Origin: Parabacteroides sp.
Lineage (GTDB): Bacteria; Bacteroidota; Bacteroidia; Bacteroidales; Tannerellaceae
Assembly (NCBI GenBank): GCA_022775005.1
Contig: JALFJR010000102.1
Location: 1 to 37,180, forward strand
DNA: 37,180 nucleotides
Reading direction: 5' to 3'
Position 1 is the first letter of the stretch, and the number at the start of each line of letters is the position of its first letter. The notes beneath the pieces are model-generated. The model had not been told where the DNA came from. It made no database searches and saw only the letters and a program-made list of their open reading frames with translations. The position numbers and the translations under genes were made by a program. Shown here in pieces: positions 7,466-14,309 of the stretch.

Positions 7466-8359
7466 CTACGACCTCAGAAACACATCCAAGAGGGATTGGG
7501 CATCTTGGGGCTCCAAGGCTTGTAGTTCTTTGCTGATCTGCTCGATGCGGTTGATGAGGAAGAGCAACATATCGTATGTCAAGGGGATGGACTTCGTGTG
7601 GTTGAGGAGTGCCAACAGGATGACTAACCGATCGGTCTTCAGAACCCGCTCGGCTACCTCAGGATGCTGACGCAGGAAGTCGCTCACCGCCTCAGAGAAA
7701 TCCTCTCCTTGAAGACGCAAATGCATCTTGTTGCGCAACATAGCCCGATAGTTTTTTGTTTGCATATTGGTATGCGCCATCTGGTCGAAGAGCATCTTCA
7801 TGTTCCACTCTGCAGTCTCCAAGGTGGCGATCAGCCCATTCAACACACGGGAATAGGGCTCACACTGCTCCCAATCCGCCTTGCATTTATAGCGCAAATC
7901 ATGCTCTACCTCATGCCACCCTTCAGAGAAGACCGTACGGATCTGGATCTCATAGGTGTTATCAATGTAGGGCGCATACTCAGCTGGTAATGCCTGCCTG
8001 AAATCGGAGACCAACGCTTCCGGTATTGGACAGGTTAAGTTCAATCGCTGTGGGCAGAAGGTAGAGGAGTTGAGCTCATCAATCGAGGAGCCAACCGCCT
8101 CTCCATAACTGAAATAGGTAGCTAACGCTTCCACATCATCCTGAAAATAGGCGACGATGCGCAAACCGATCATATCTTGTATCAACGACTTACCCGATCG
8201 GTATTTCTCCCCCTTAATGCGCATCTTGTGCGCCAGCGAACTTGTTGTCTTCACCCGTGAGAAGAGGCGAAACATCAATCCACAATTGTTCAATTGCCTC
8301 GTTAACAGCGAGTCCAATTGCTGTGCTATCCCATCCAATATCTTTACTGATTCGTTCAT
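7466..8359 (-). CDS. RelA/SpoT-fold nucleotidyl (pyrophosphate) transferase
   Basis: A 297-residue single-domain protein. SLAHKMRIKGEKYRSGKSLI and QDMIGLRIVAYFQDDV (about residues 41-77) match the start of the synthetase domain, including the conserved D-x-x-G-x-R. EIQIRTVFSEGWHEVEHDLR matches the second conserved block. No hydrolase (HD) domain and no TGS/ACT regions are present, so it belongs with the small alarmone synthetase group that makes (p)ppGpp-like products or modifies tRNA. The usual GTP-binding loop GYRS(I/L)H is not visible; the equivalent segment reads TFCPQRLNLTCPIPE, so substrate choice may differ. The C-terminal 120 residues are helical. A TATTTTTG promoter box lies upstream at 8404-8397. 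Whether it is housekeeping or toxic cannot be told from sequence. Confidence 0.7.
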   Translation of the reverse strand: MNESVKILDGIAQQLDSLLTRQLNNCGLMFRLFSRVKTTSSLAHKMRIKGEKYRSGKSLIQDMIGLRIVAYFQDDVEALATYFSYGEAVGSSIDELNSSTFCPQRLNLTCPIPEALVSDFRQALPAEYAPYIDNTYEIQIRTVFSEGWHEVEHDLRYKCKADWEQCEPYSRVLNGLIATLETAEWNMKMLFDQMAHTNMQTKNYRAMLRNKMHLRLQGEDFSEAVSDFLRQHPEVAERVLKTDRLVILLALLNHTKSIPLTYDMLLFLINRIEQISKELQALEPQDAQSLLDVFLRS

Positions 8360-8396
8360 CGTCCTCCCTCATCCATTTCTATTCAAATACCCAATG

Positions 8397-8404
8397 CAAA
8401 AATA
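8397..8404 (-). promoter_or_regulatory. -7 element TATTTTTG for the RelA/SpoT-like gene
   Basis: Exact TAnnTTTG match on minus, 38 bases upstream of the ATG at 8359. A short palindrome (CTGTT-T-AACAG) lies just upstream at about 8414-8424. Confidence 0.45.
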
Positions 8405-8444
8405 GGCATTTTCTGCTGTTTAACAGTAAAAGAGGCTCAATAAG

Positions 8445-9077
8445 TTACTGAGGTTGTCGCCTCACATAGACCTTATGACTTCCGTAGCCGGTATGATCAA
8501 GGCCGCTTTGGGGATCACTGCAGAAATGACGCAGCTCCTGCGTGGCCTTCGTCTGCCCTAAACCGGTGAGCTCCACATAATCTTTCACCCGGAGAAATCG
8601 GTGGGTGTCAATAAACTGCAAAGCGAGTGCCAAACGCTCCTGCTCACTATACGGTGATTGACGCACCCGACTAATACCGCCCCGGTGCAGGTAACACCGT
8701 TGATCAATGGCACGCACCAACTGCTTATCGACCTTGAAATTGACATCCTTCACCTCGATGCTACGGGCATTGCGCTTCGGCTCCTTGCCATCTAAGGTAT
8801 CGACCTCCTTGTCGGGAGTGACACCTAAGGCCGGCTTGAATGTTCCCACGCCATCCAAGGTGACCGACTGCCCCTCAGCCATTACGGATGCCATCCGCTC
8901 GGCGAGTGTAGTCAGCACATGCCATACCGTGCCCTCGCTCAATCCCGAACCCGGACGTGCGATTTGCTTCACTAACTCATCCATACCGACATTCCTGTAG
9001 ATCCGCATGCGGTAGTAAACCTTCTTTTCGCCCTTGCCTTGCGGGTCGTTCATCTCTTGCTTGATATACTCTGCCAT
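8445..9077 (-). CDS. HU-HIG type DNA-binding protein
   Basis: A 210-residue protein in the Bacteroidales histone-like (HU/IHF-related) group. The first 130 residues contain YRMRIYRNVGMDELVKQIAR, then GTVWHVLTTLAERMASVMAE and GQSVTLDGVGTFKPALG, corresponding to the helical dimer part and the beta-arm base of HU. The C-terminal part (SEQERLALALQFIDTHRFLR, VKDYVELTGLGQTKATQELR) looks like a winged-helix domain, probably a second DNA contact. Such proteins are non-essential, multi-copy nucleoid or regulatory proteins often found in accessory regions. Its promoter region carries palindromes that could be its own operators. Confidence 0.7.
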   Translation of the reverse strand: MAEYIKQEMNDPQGKGEKKVYYRMRIYRNVGMDELVKQIARPGSGLSEGTVWHVLTTLAERMASVMAEGQSVTLDGVGTFKPALGVTPDKEVDTLDGKEPKRNARSIEVKDVNFKVDKQLVRAIDQRCYLHRGGISRVRQSPYSEQERLALALQFIDTHRFLRVKDYVELTGLGQTKATQELRHFCSDPQSGLDHTGYGSHKVYVRRQPQ

Positions 9078-9152
9078 CCTTACTAAATGTATGTTGCTGT
9101 TCTTACTTGACGTATGCTACCCTGCTTGGTAACTAAAACGAGACTTTACGCA

Positions 9153-9171
9153 ATAGAAAACGTTTTTCTAT
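9153..9171. repeat. Palindrome at the predicted transcription start of the HU-like gene
   Basis: ATAGAAAA-CGT-TTTTCTAT, arms of eight bases. It begins eight bases downstream of the TACCTTTG box at 9186-9179 and so covers the expected start of transcription; it may be an operator. Confidence 0.45.
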
Positions 9172-9178
9172 GCAACAA

Positions 9179-9186
9179 CAAAGGTA
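9179..9186 (-). promoter_or_regulatory. -7 element TACCTTTG for the HU-like gene
   Basis: Exact TAnnTTTG match on minus, about 100 bases upstream of the ATG at 9077. A TTTG lies 17 bases further upstream, slightly closer than the usual 19-21. Confidence 0.5.
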
Positions 9187-9218
9187 TGAAGACTTCTATA
9201 ACTTCTCAAAACATCAGC

Positions 9219-9278
9219 GCTGTTTTTATAAATGGCAACGCTATTCTTATAAACACCGACGGTGTTTATAGAAACAGC
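9219..9278. repeat. Nested inverted repeats upstream of the HU-like gene
   Basis: The core is a perfect palindrome at 9248-9270 (TATAAACACCG-A-CGGTGTTTATA, 11-base arms around one base). It is partly enclosed by an outer pair, GCTGTTTTTATAAA (9219-9232) and TTTATAGAAACAGC (9265-9278), matching at 13 of 14 positions. It lies between two minus-strand genes, 66 bases after the ATPase stop. It could be a multi-site operator or an RNA structure at the end of the ATPase transcript. Confidence 0.55.
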
Positions 9279-9343
9279 GACTATATTTTAGGAAGAAAAT
9301 GTAGTGTCAAGCGGTTTGGAGCTATCTCATTGGCTGTTTATAG

Positions 9344-10486
9344 CTATATGCCTGACGTTTTCTGTCGCAAGTATCGGGCGAAGAAACGGTCATAAATCTC
9401 GTATACACCCTCTGATTCCAACAGCAGTTCTTTCTCGACCAGTGCCTTAACGGCAGTCTTTACGGAACTGGCAGCTCCCAAACCATAACGCGAAAGGAAC
9501 GATTTTCCTTGAATCTCTTTTACGGTTCCCTCTTGCGCAATGGCTTTAAGCACTCTCGCTTGCAAAGGCGAAATCAATCGCAGAAAGGTTTGGAAGGTTA
9601 CCTCATTCTCCTCAATGATCTCCTCCAAAGTCTCATTCACGAACGGCTGGGAGAGAACGGGATGAGCCGTCTCATACAACCGATTCAGCAAGGACTGCAC
9701 ATACCATGTATGCGCAGAAAGATCTGTGAATAACCACTCAAATACCTCCTGGGGTATGGATTGCCCATGTCCTTGCAAATGCGCGCTCGCAAAGGCATAA
9801 TAGGCGGTTGAATCAATAGGCCTTAACGTAAGCATCTGTGTGCTTTGATAGAAAGGGCGGGATGCCGCTACAAACATGTTCTCCAGCACATGCCGTTGGC
9901 TACCTGAATAGATAAAATTGACGTTAGTCAGGTGCTGGATATGGGCTCGTAACAATGCTTCCACCTGCTTGTCCGCATAACTGGCTACCGTTTGGAACTC
10001 ATCAAAAGCCACATAACAACGCTGTTCTGATTGCTCCATATAGGCAAAAATCTCAGCTAACGAATGTTCGGCTGACTCCGGCTGCACCTCAACTGAAAAG
10101 TTCGGTTCACCGGTCACCGTATCAAACGAAAGTGTGGGACGGAGCGATTTAAAGAAGGTGGATATGCGTTTGATCAGTTTCTCTTCCGCTGTATCGAGCG
10201 TACCTAACACTGTCTCTCCTAATTTCTTGACCAGCATGGCAAGACTATCCGTTTGGTAAAGATCCACATAATAGCACTTGGCTATGCCTGAAGCCTCCAC
10301 TTGGTGAAACAGATGTCGGATCAGTCCTGTCTTACCCATACGTCGAGGACTGATCAAAGTAATGTTCCTGCCATTTTGCAAAGCAGATGCCATCTTTTGC
10401 GCCTCTTTCTCTCGGTCGCAAAAATACTCCGGCGATACATACCCTGTGAGTACAAACGGATTGAACGGTCGTCTAATGTCTTTCAT
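9344..10486 (-). CDS. AAA/STAND-type ATP-binding protein (archaeal-type ATPase family)
   Basis: A 380-residue protein starting MKDIRRPFNPFVLTGYVSPE. The N-terminal NTPase domain has Walker A SPRRMGKT (residues about 45-52), Walker B YVAFDEFQ and a sensor-like SGSQRHVLENMF. It is followed by a helical region and a C-terminal winged helix (LQARVLKAIAQEGTVKEI, SFLSRYGLGAASSVKTAVKA). This is the ATPase family abundant in Bacteroidales and archaea, whose cellular role is mostly unknown and which often occurs as single genes in variable regions. A TATCTTTG promoter box and a direct repeat lie upstream. It appears intact. Confidence 0.75.
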   Translation of the reverse strand: MKDIRRPFNPFVLTGYVSPEYFCDREKEAQKMASALQNGRNITLISPRRMGKTGLIRHLFHQVEASGIAKCYYVDLYQTDSLAMLVKKLGETVLGTLDTAEEKLIKRISTFFKSLRPTLSFDTVTGEPNFSVEVQPESAEHSLAEIFAYMEQSEQRCYVAFDEFQTVASYADKQVEALLRAHIQHLTNVNFIYSGSQRHVLENMFVAASRPFYQSTQMLTLRPIDSTAYYAFASAHLQGHGQSIPQEVFEWLFTDLSAHTWYVQSLLNRLYETAHPVLSQPFVNETLEEIIEENEVTFQTFLRLISPLQARVLKAIAQEGTVKEIQGKSFLSRYGLGAASSVKTAVKALVEKELLLESEGVYEIYDRFFARYLRQKTSGI

Positions 10487-10491
10487 ACCAT

Positions 10492-10519
10492 CGCATATTT
10501 TACGTCACGCATTTTACGT
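10492..10519. repeat. Direct repeat in the ATPase 5' region
   Basis: CGCATATTTTACGT (10492-10505) and CGCATTTTACGT (10508-10519) lie in tandem between the promoter box and the start codon. They are a candidate operator or translation-control site. Confidence 0.35.
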
Positions 10520-10523
10520 GATG

Positions 10524-10531
10524 CAAAGATA
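10524..10531 (-). promoter_or_regulatory. -7 element TATCTTTG of the ATPase gene
   Basis: Exact TAnnTTTG match on minus, 37 bases upstream of the ATG at 10486. Confidence 0.5.
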
Positions 10532-10563
10532 CGTCTTAGTTTCATATCACCAATTCTTTTCAC

Positions 10564-10571
10564 TACTTTTG
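10564..10571 (+). promoter_or_regulatory. -7 element TACTTTTG in front of the hemolysin III remnant
   Basis: Exact consensus match on plus, a few bases before ATG 10574. The likely start codon is the second ATG at 10580, since the first falls at or before the expected transcript start. Confidence 0.4.
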
Positions 10572-10573
10572 CA

Positions 10574-10636
10574 TGAGTATGGAAGAACATTATCAAGAAG
10601 AGCGTGGCAATAGTGTCACCCATCTCATAGGTTAGC
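10574..10636 (+). pseudogene. Truncated N-terminus of a hemolysin III (PAQR-like) protein
   Basis: Reads MSMEEHYQEERGNSVTHLIG followed directly by a stop. The (E)E(K/R)xNSVTHxIGA pattern is the usual opening of hemolysin III/YqfA family membrane proteins, normally about 210 residues (from memory). Everything after the first 20 codons is missing, and the end of the phosphoesterase gene begins six bases later on the other strand. A promoter box precedes it. This looks like the left scar of an insertion or replacement that brought in the 10.6-13.6 kb cassette. Confidence 0.5.
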
Positions 10637-10641
10637 CGGGG

Positions 10642-11210
10642 TTATCTCAACAGAAACAGTCTCGGCTTTCTGACCAGTTTGTTTCTTTCGTCCAACAAGG
10701 AACCGTTAGAGAAAATCGTACAGTCTTCTTTCAGTGTACCGAAGCTCTCGTGAGCATGGCCAAAGAGATGGTATCGGGGTTTTATCGCCATCAACCGATT
10801 CCTCAAAGGTGCATTCCCCCAGTGGGTTCCAGCCGATTTGTCGAGAATCATAACAGGTGGCTCGTGGGTGACAACGACGTCTGTATCATCAGGAATCAGT
10901 TCTTCCGGATGGTTATAGGCCAGTCCGAAGAACTTCACTCCGCTTATCTCACTCCGCTATCCTGAAGGAAATAGACATTGGCTGGCAAGTCTTCAATGGC
11001 TTCTGCGTCCCACAGACACAGGTCATGATTGCCTGTGACGAAGATTTTGTGAGGATATGGTAGTCCTATGAACCAATTCAGGAAATCAAGCACCTCGCTC
11101 TCTGTACCACTATGGCTGATGTCTCCGCTATGAACGATGACATCAGCCTCTGGTAAGTCACGGATTTGATGATGCAGTCCGTGCGTGTCAGATAGATGTA
11201 GGATCCTCAT
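10642..11210 (-). pseudogene. Calcineurin-like metallophosphoesterase, split by a 1-base frameshift
   Basis: Two ORFs together encode one complete enzyme. The first (from ATG 11210) has SDTHG, GDISHSG and GNHDL, and ends ...VYFLQDSGVR then a stop. The second has ISGVKFFGLAYNHPE, VVVTHEPP and HLFGHAHES. All metal-ligand motifs of the family are present across the two. The sequence around 10940 reads GTGAG-ATAAGC, where one added base would restore the frame (SGVRxISGVKFFGL). So a single-nucleotide deletion explains the break. It could be a recent mutation, a sequencing error or a programmed shift; I see no slippery run. The start overlaps the MBL gene end by 23 bases, so it is the last gene of that operon. 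Confidence 0.8.
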
Positions 11211-12654
11211 CTTTTATCTCGTACTTTTGGTATGGAGAATCCTTGGGACAACTCTCCAAGACGAACTTGACAGCTTCTAAGCCCCTGAAAGGACCAATGT
11301 GTTTTGCATCAAGCCCGTAAGCTTCTTCTCCGTCCTCTCTGCTTTCACAGGTAGTTCCATCTTTGAGTTTCTTGGTACAGAAAATTTCTAACCAGCATGA
11401 ATCTGCTGTCGATGAAGATATGGGCATGATAGACTCTCCGTCATGGAGTCTGATTACCGGCCATTCCTCACAGAATCGTTCTGCAAACTTGTCGGGGCTG
11501 TCTGTATGGATGGGGATTATGGCCTTAGGATGAAGCAACTGAAAGAGATTTTTCATACTGCTCATGTCGCAGTGTCCACTGGTATGTAGGTACTCATAAC
11601 CACCTTCCAATGCTGTTGCCAACGCTGCATGGTAGGCCTCTTTTCTCTCGTCAAGATACCCTTGCCACATGGATAGATATTTTTTCTTCTCGCCGGGAAG
11701 CTCCTGGATGAGTTTGTCAAACCTGGGATTAGCGCGTGCTATCAGCACATATCCTTTGTCCCTTATTGTTTCTACGAACTTGTCGTTAAAGGTAAAGTCA
11801 TTTCCTTCTCTGAAAAGAGTCAATGGCTCATATTCCCCATATCGATACAGTCTGGACTTACTCCACAGTGAACCACTTTTTGCCACGATGTCCATCACCT
11901 GCTTCTGATAAGCATCCACAATGAACGGCATACCAGCCCTTAAAGCAGCGTGATAGAATGAAAACAAACGGTCGATATTTGTTGACGAGAGATAGACAAT
12001 ATGACCAATCTTCTGAGCAAGCGCATTTTCAAATGCTTTTTGAAGTTCCGCTTCGGAGCATGATATTGAATCAGGACGTGTCACGTTGGTGCCCTCGCAA
12101 ACCACATAATCTACTTTCCCCACATATTGTTCAAGCATTTTCCTCAATTTTTTGCTCCTAAAACCATGGGTACGAAAATCTCCTGTATGGAATACGCTTA
12201 CCCCATCAGCTTCTATCTTGAAAGCATAGGCATCAAAGGCGGAATGATCAATGGTGACAGGCATCACATTGAAAGGACCAATAGAAAATGACTGACCAGG
12301 ACTAAACTCCCTTGAGGTGTTCAATCGCTCAATAATCATATACTGGCTCTCATCCACGTAAGACAGATATTCAGAAAGAGCCAGTTGTATATCTCTTCCA
12401 AGCTTACCTATATATAAGGGAAGTTCCTTGGGTAATTCCTTAATGCAACCTATATGATCACCATGATAATGAGTGATGAGCAGCGCACTCTTTGTCAGGT
12501 CGCCTTTGGTCAATCCCTCAATCTCTAAAGGTTTCGACTTTTGGGAACCAGGCAGTTGCTCTCCATAATCAACGAAGAGTTTCCATCCTTTATGTTCATA
12601 CTCTGTGACACAGCCGCCAATTTGGTCAGTGCCACGATGGATTGTAATCTTCAT
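11188..12654 (-). CDS. Beta-CASP-like metallo-beta-lactamase fold protein (RNase J-like)
   Basis: A 488-residue protein with the metal-binding signature THYHGDHIG (H62, H64, D66, H67), DHSAFDAYAF, HTGDFRTHGF and, near residue 355, HTSGHCDMSSMKNLF ... IPIHTDSP. The last block resembles the beta-CASP motif of RNase J/CPSF-type nucleases, so nucleic acid cleavage is the best guess. LSSTNIDRLFSFYHAALRAG fits the inserted CASP domain. The C-terminal 100 residues (EIFCTKKLKDGTTCESREDG) are an extra domain not in RNase J. The start overlaps the upstream gene stop by one base (TAATG) and the end overlaps the phosphoesterase start by 23 bases, so these three genes are tightly coupled. Housekeeping RNase J function is unlikely given the accessory setting. 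Confidence 0.7.
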   Translation of the reverse strand: MKITIHRGTDQIGGCVTEYEHKGWKLFVDYGEQLPGSQKSKPLEIEGLTKGDLTKSALLITHYHGDHIGCIKELPKELPLYIGKLGRDIQLALSEYLSYVDESQYMIIERLNTSREFSPGQSFSIGPFNVMPVTIDHSAFDAYAFKIEADGVSVFHTGDFRTHGFRSKKLRKMLEQYVGKVDYVVCEGTNVTRPDSISCSEAELQKAFENALAQKIGHIVYLSSTNIDRLFSFYHAALRAGMPFIVDAYQKQVMDIVAKSGSLWSKSRLYRYGEYEPLTLFREGNDFTFNDKFVETIRDKGYVLIARANPRFDKLIQELPGEKKKYLSMWQGYLDERKEAYHAALATALEGGYEYLHTSGHCDMSSMKNLFQLLHPKAIIPIHTDSPDKFAERFCEEWPVIRLHDGESIMPISSSTADSCWLEIFCTKKLKDGTTCESREDGEEAYGLDAKHIGPFRGLEAVKFVLESCPKDSPYQKYEIKDEDPTSI

Positions 12655-13571
12655 TAGTCAATGACTTTGTGTTTATATGATATATTTTTATATTTCCAAC
12701 GGGGAGAATCGTTAATAAAATCTATTAGTCCATTAGATAAGAGAGGATGAAGATTATTTGCCAGGAAAATGGATTCAATCTTATTAATAGTTCCTTTTTC
12801 ATATGCTTCATGAAACTTCTTAAACCCACGTATATCATGTTTTACAGCGTATTCCACATTCTTACTTTCTTCGTACATGATGCGATGAGATAAAATATCG
12901 TCCAATATGTTTGTGTAAAACATAAGCTCTGAGATTATTCCCAAAGGTTTGTTTTTGGGTTCCTTTAATTCAAAAATTGATAGGCAGTCATTCTTTATAG
13001 CCCAAATGTCTATTGCACTTTTACCTCCTGTGGTATAATGAGTAGTTCGACTTACCTTTTCATGGAAAATTCCTACGGGGAACTGATGGTTGATGACATC
13101 ATATTCCATGGAATGATCCATCACATACTTACATTCGAGCCATCCCTCTGACTCTGGTGAATGCTTATCAATACTAGCCGCTTTTTCTCTGCCGATGTTA
13201 CAATATAGCGTTGTGGGGATTACAGGAATAGGTTTTGCCGAATGTGCCCAGGAATATGTTTGGACAAACTTGGCAAGTCTATAAACGAATCTATTATAAT
13301 GTAAAATTCCATCTTCGCCATTGGAGAAATCTCGCTCCCAATCTATTGTAATAGTCTCTATATATTCTCTTAGGTGATACTTAAGAGCAATAGCCCAACT
13401 GTCAAAAGAGGCCTCGTCATCTTGCATATTAGCCTTTAGCCCTTTTATTTTCACTAAAAGAGTAAGGTTTTTAATCTCCTTATCATAGATATATCCATAA
13501 GAAGATGGAATATCTGCATTTGGCATAACCTTCGTAAGAAGTTCTTTAATTAGTTTTTTGTTCATTTTCAA
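12654..13571 (-). CDS. Hypothetical protein with PD-(D/E)XK nuclease-like core
   Basis: A 305-residue protein of no family I can name. The segment GKSAIDIWAIKNDCLSIFEL followed by KEPKNKPLGIISEL (residues 183-215) has the spacing of a PD-(D/E)XK nuclease: D188, then a beta strand ending in E201-L-K203, then a helix containing another Glu. The N-terminal 110 residues are mixed alpha/beta with a charged start (MKMNKKLIKELLTKVMPNAD). Base composition is clearly more AT-rich than the flanking genes, suggesting recent transfer. It is the first gene of the operon with the MBL protein (TAATG overlap). A nuclease or restriction-like role is inference from the motif. Confidence 0.5.
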   Translation of the reverse strand: MKMNKKLIKELLTKVMPNADIPSSYGYIYDKEIKNLTLLVKIKGLKANMQDDEASFDSWAIALKYHLREYIETITIDWERDFSNGEDGILHYNRFVYRLAKFVQTYSWAHSAKPIPVIPTTLYCNIGREKAASIDKHSPESEGWLECKYVMDHSMEYDVINHQFPVGIFHEKVSRTTHYTTGGKSAIDIWAIKNDCLSIFELKEPKNKPLGIISELMFYTNILDDILSHRIMYEESKNVEYAVKHDIRGFKKFHEAYEKGTINKIESIFLANNLHPLLSNGLIDFINDSPRWKYKNISYKHKVID

Positions 13572-13612
13572 TAGTGTTAATACCGAAACTATTTGATTAA
13601 AATTTAAACTCG

Positions 13613-13628
13613 TCCAATTTGTATTGGA
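13613..13628. repeat. Inverted repeat upstream of the nuclease/MBL/phosphoesterase operon
   Basis: TCCAAT-TTGT-ATTGGA lies 42 bases upstream of the first ATG of the operon (13571). It is a candidate operator. No exact TAnnTTTG box was seen in this 180-base gap, and nothing else stands out in it. Confidence 0.3.
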
Positions 13629-13751
13629 TACAAGTGATATTTACTATATACGAATGAGCTTTGATACCAAAAGGATTTTGCCCAAATATATGCAGGATTT
13701 AGAATTTCTTATCTGATTTTAAGGTCTTGTATCTTCTCAGAGAACCCTTCC

Positions 13752-14234
13752 TTACAGCAACAACTCGTAATCGACGACATCGAGCCAGCGATTGAACTTC
13801 TGGCCGACCTGTTCGAAATGGGAGACCTTGCGAAAACCTAATTGCTCATGTAGGTGGCAACTGCCCACGTTGTCTGCTGTGATACAGGCCACCAAGGCAT
13901 GAAAGCCTTTCTCTCGGCAATCAGCAATCAGGTGTTCCATCATACGCCGACCGATGCCTTTGCCGGTATGTTCGGGGAATAAATAGATGGTGGTTTCCAA
14001 CGTCGTTTGATAGGCGGCTTTCTCTTTCCAAGGATGGGCGTAGCAATAGCCGATCACCTCTCCTGCCTCTTCTTCTATCCAGCAAGGATAATTCGCAGCT
14101 ATCCCACTTACCTTTTCCCACATGGCCGATTCACTAACCGGGTCGGTATCGAAGGTGGCCACGCTGTGCAATACATATTCATTATATATAGCGGTAATGG
14201 CAGCCGCATCCGTAGGTTGTAATTCTCGCATCAT
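13752..14234 (-). CDS. GNAT N-acetyltransferase (phosphinothricin/MnaT-like)
   Basis: A 160-residue acetyl-CoA-dependent N-acetyltransferase. REL(Q)PTDAAAITAIYNEYV at the start, VIGYCYAHPWKEKAAYQTTL in the middle and the acetyl-CoA loop HTGKGIGRRMMEHLI (Q/R-x-x-G-x-G/A type) are clear. ITADNVGSCHLHEQLGF is the typical C-terminal block of the YncA/Pat subgroup, which acetylates methionine sulfoximine, phosphinothricin or similar amino acids. The native substrate in Bacteroidales is unknown. It is a single gene on minus; the terminator of the GH2 gene lies in the gap beyond its start. Confidence 0.85.
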   Translation of the reverse strand: MMRELQPTDAAAITAIYNEYVLHSVATFDTDPVSESAMWEKVSGIAANYPCWIEEEAGEVIGYCYAHPWKEKAAYQTTLETTIYLFPEHTGKGIGRRMMEHLIADCREKGFHALVACITADNVGSCHLHEQLGFRKVSHFEQVGQKFNRWLDVVDYELLL

Positions 14235-14248
14235 AACACATTCGTATC

Positions 14249-14290
14249 AAAAAAAACGGGGCAAATGTACATAAAACACATTTGCCCCGT
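14249..14290 (-). terminator. Rho-independent terminator of the GH2 gene
   Basis: Perfect 13-base stem ACGGGGCAAATGT / ACATTTGCCCCGT with a 9-base loop. On the minus strand it is followed by eight T, including one at the stem edge. It lies 20 bases after the GH2 stop. Confidence 0.9.
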
Positions 14291-14309
14291 ATATGGATAA
14301 AAAAGTTTT

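Noticed and set aside
9114-9395. 93-aa plus-strand ORF across the palindrome region
   Set aside because: It overlaps the end of the ATPase gene, its sequence is largely the translation of inverted repeats, and a minus-strand promoter box for the HU-like gene lies inside it.
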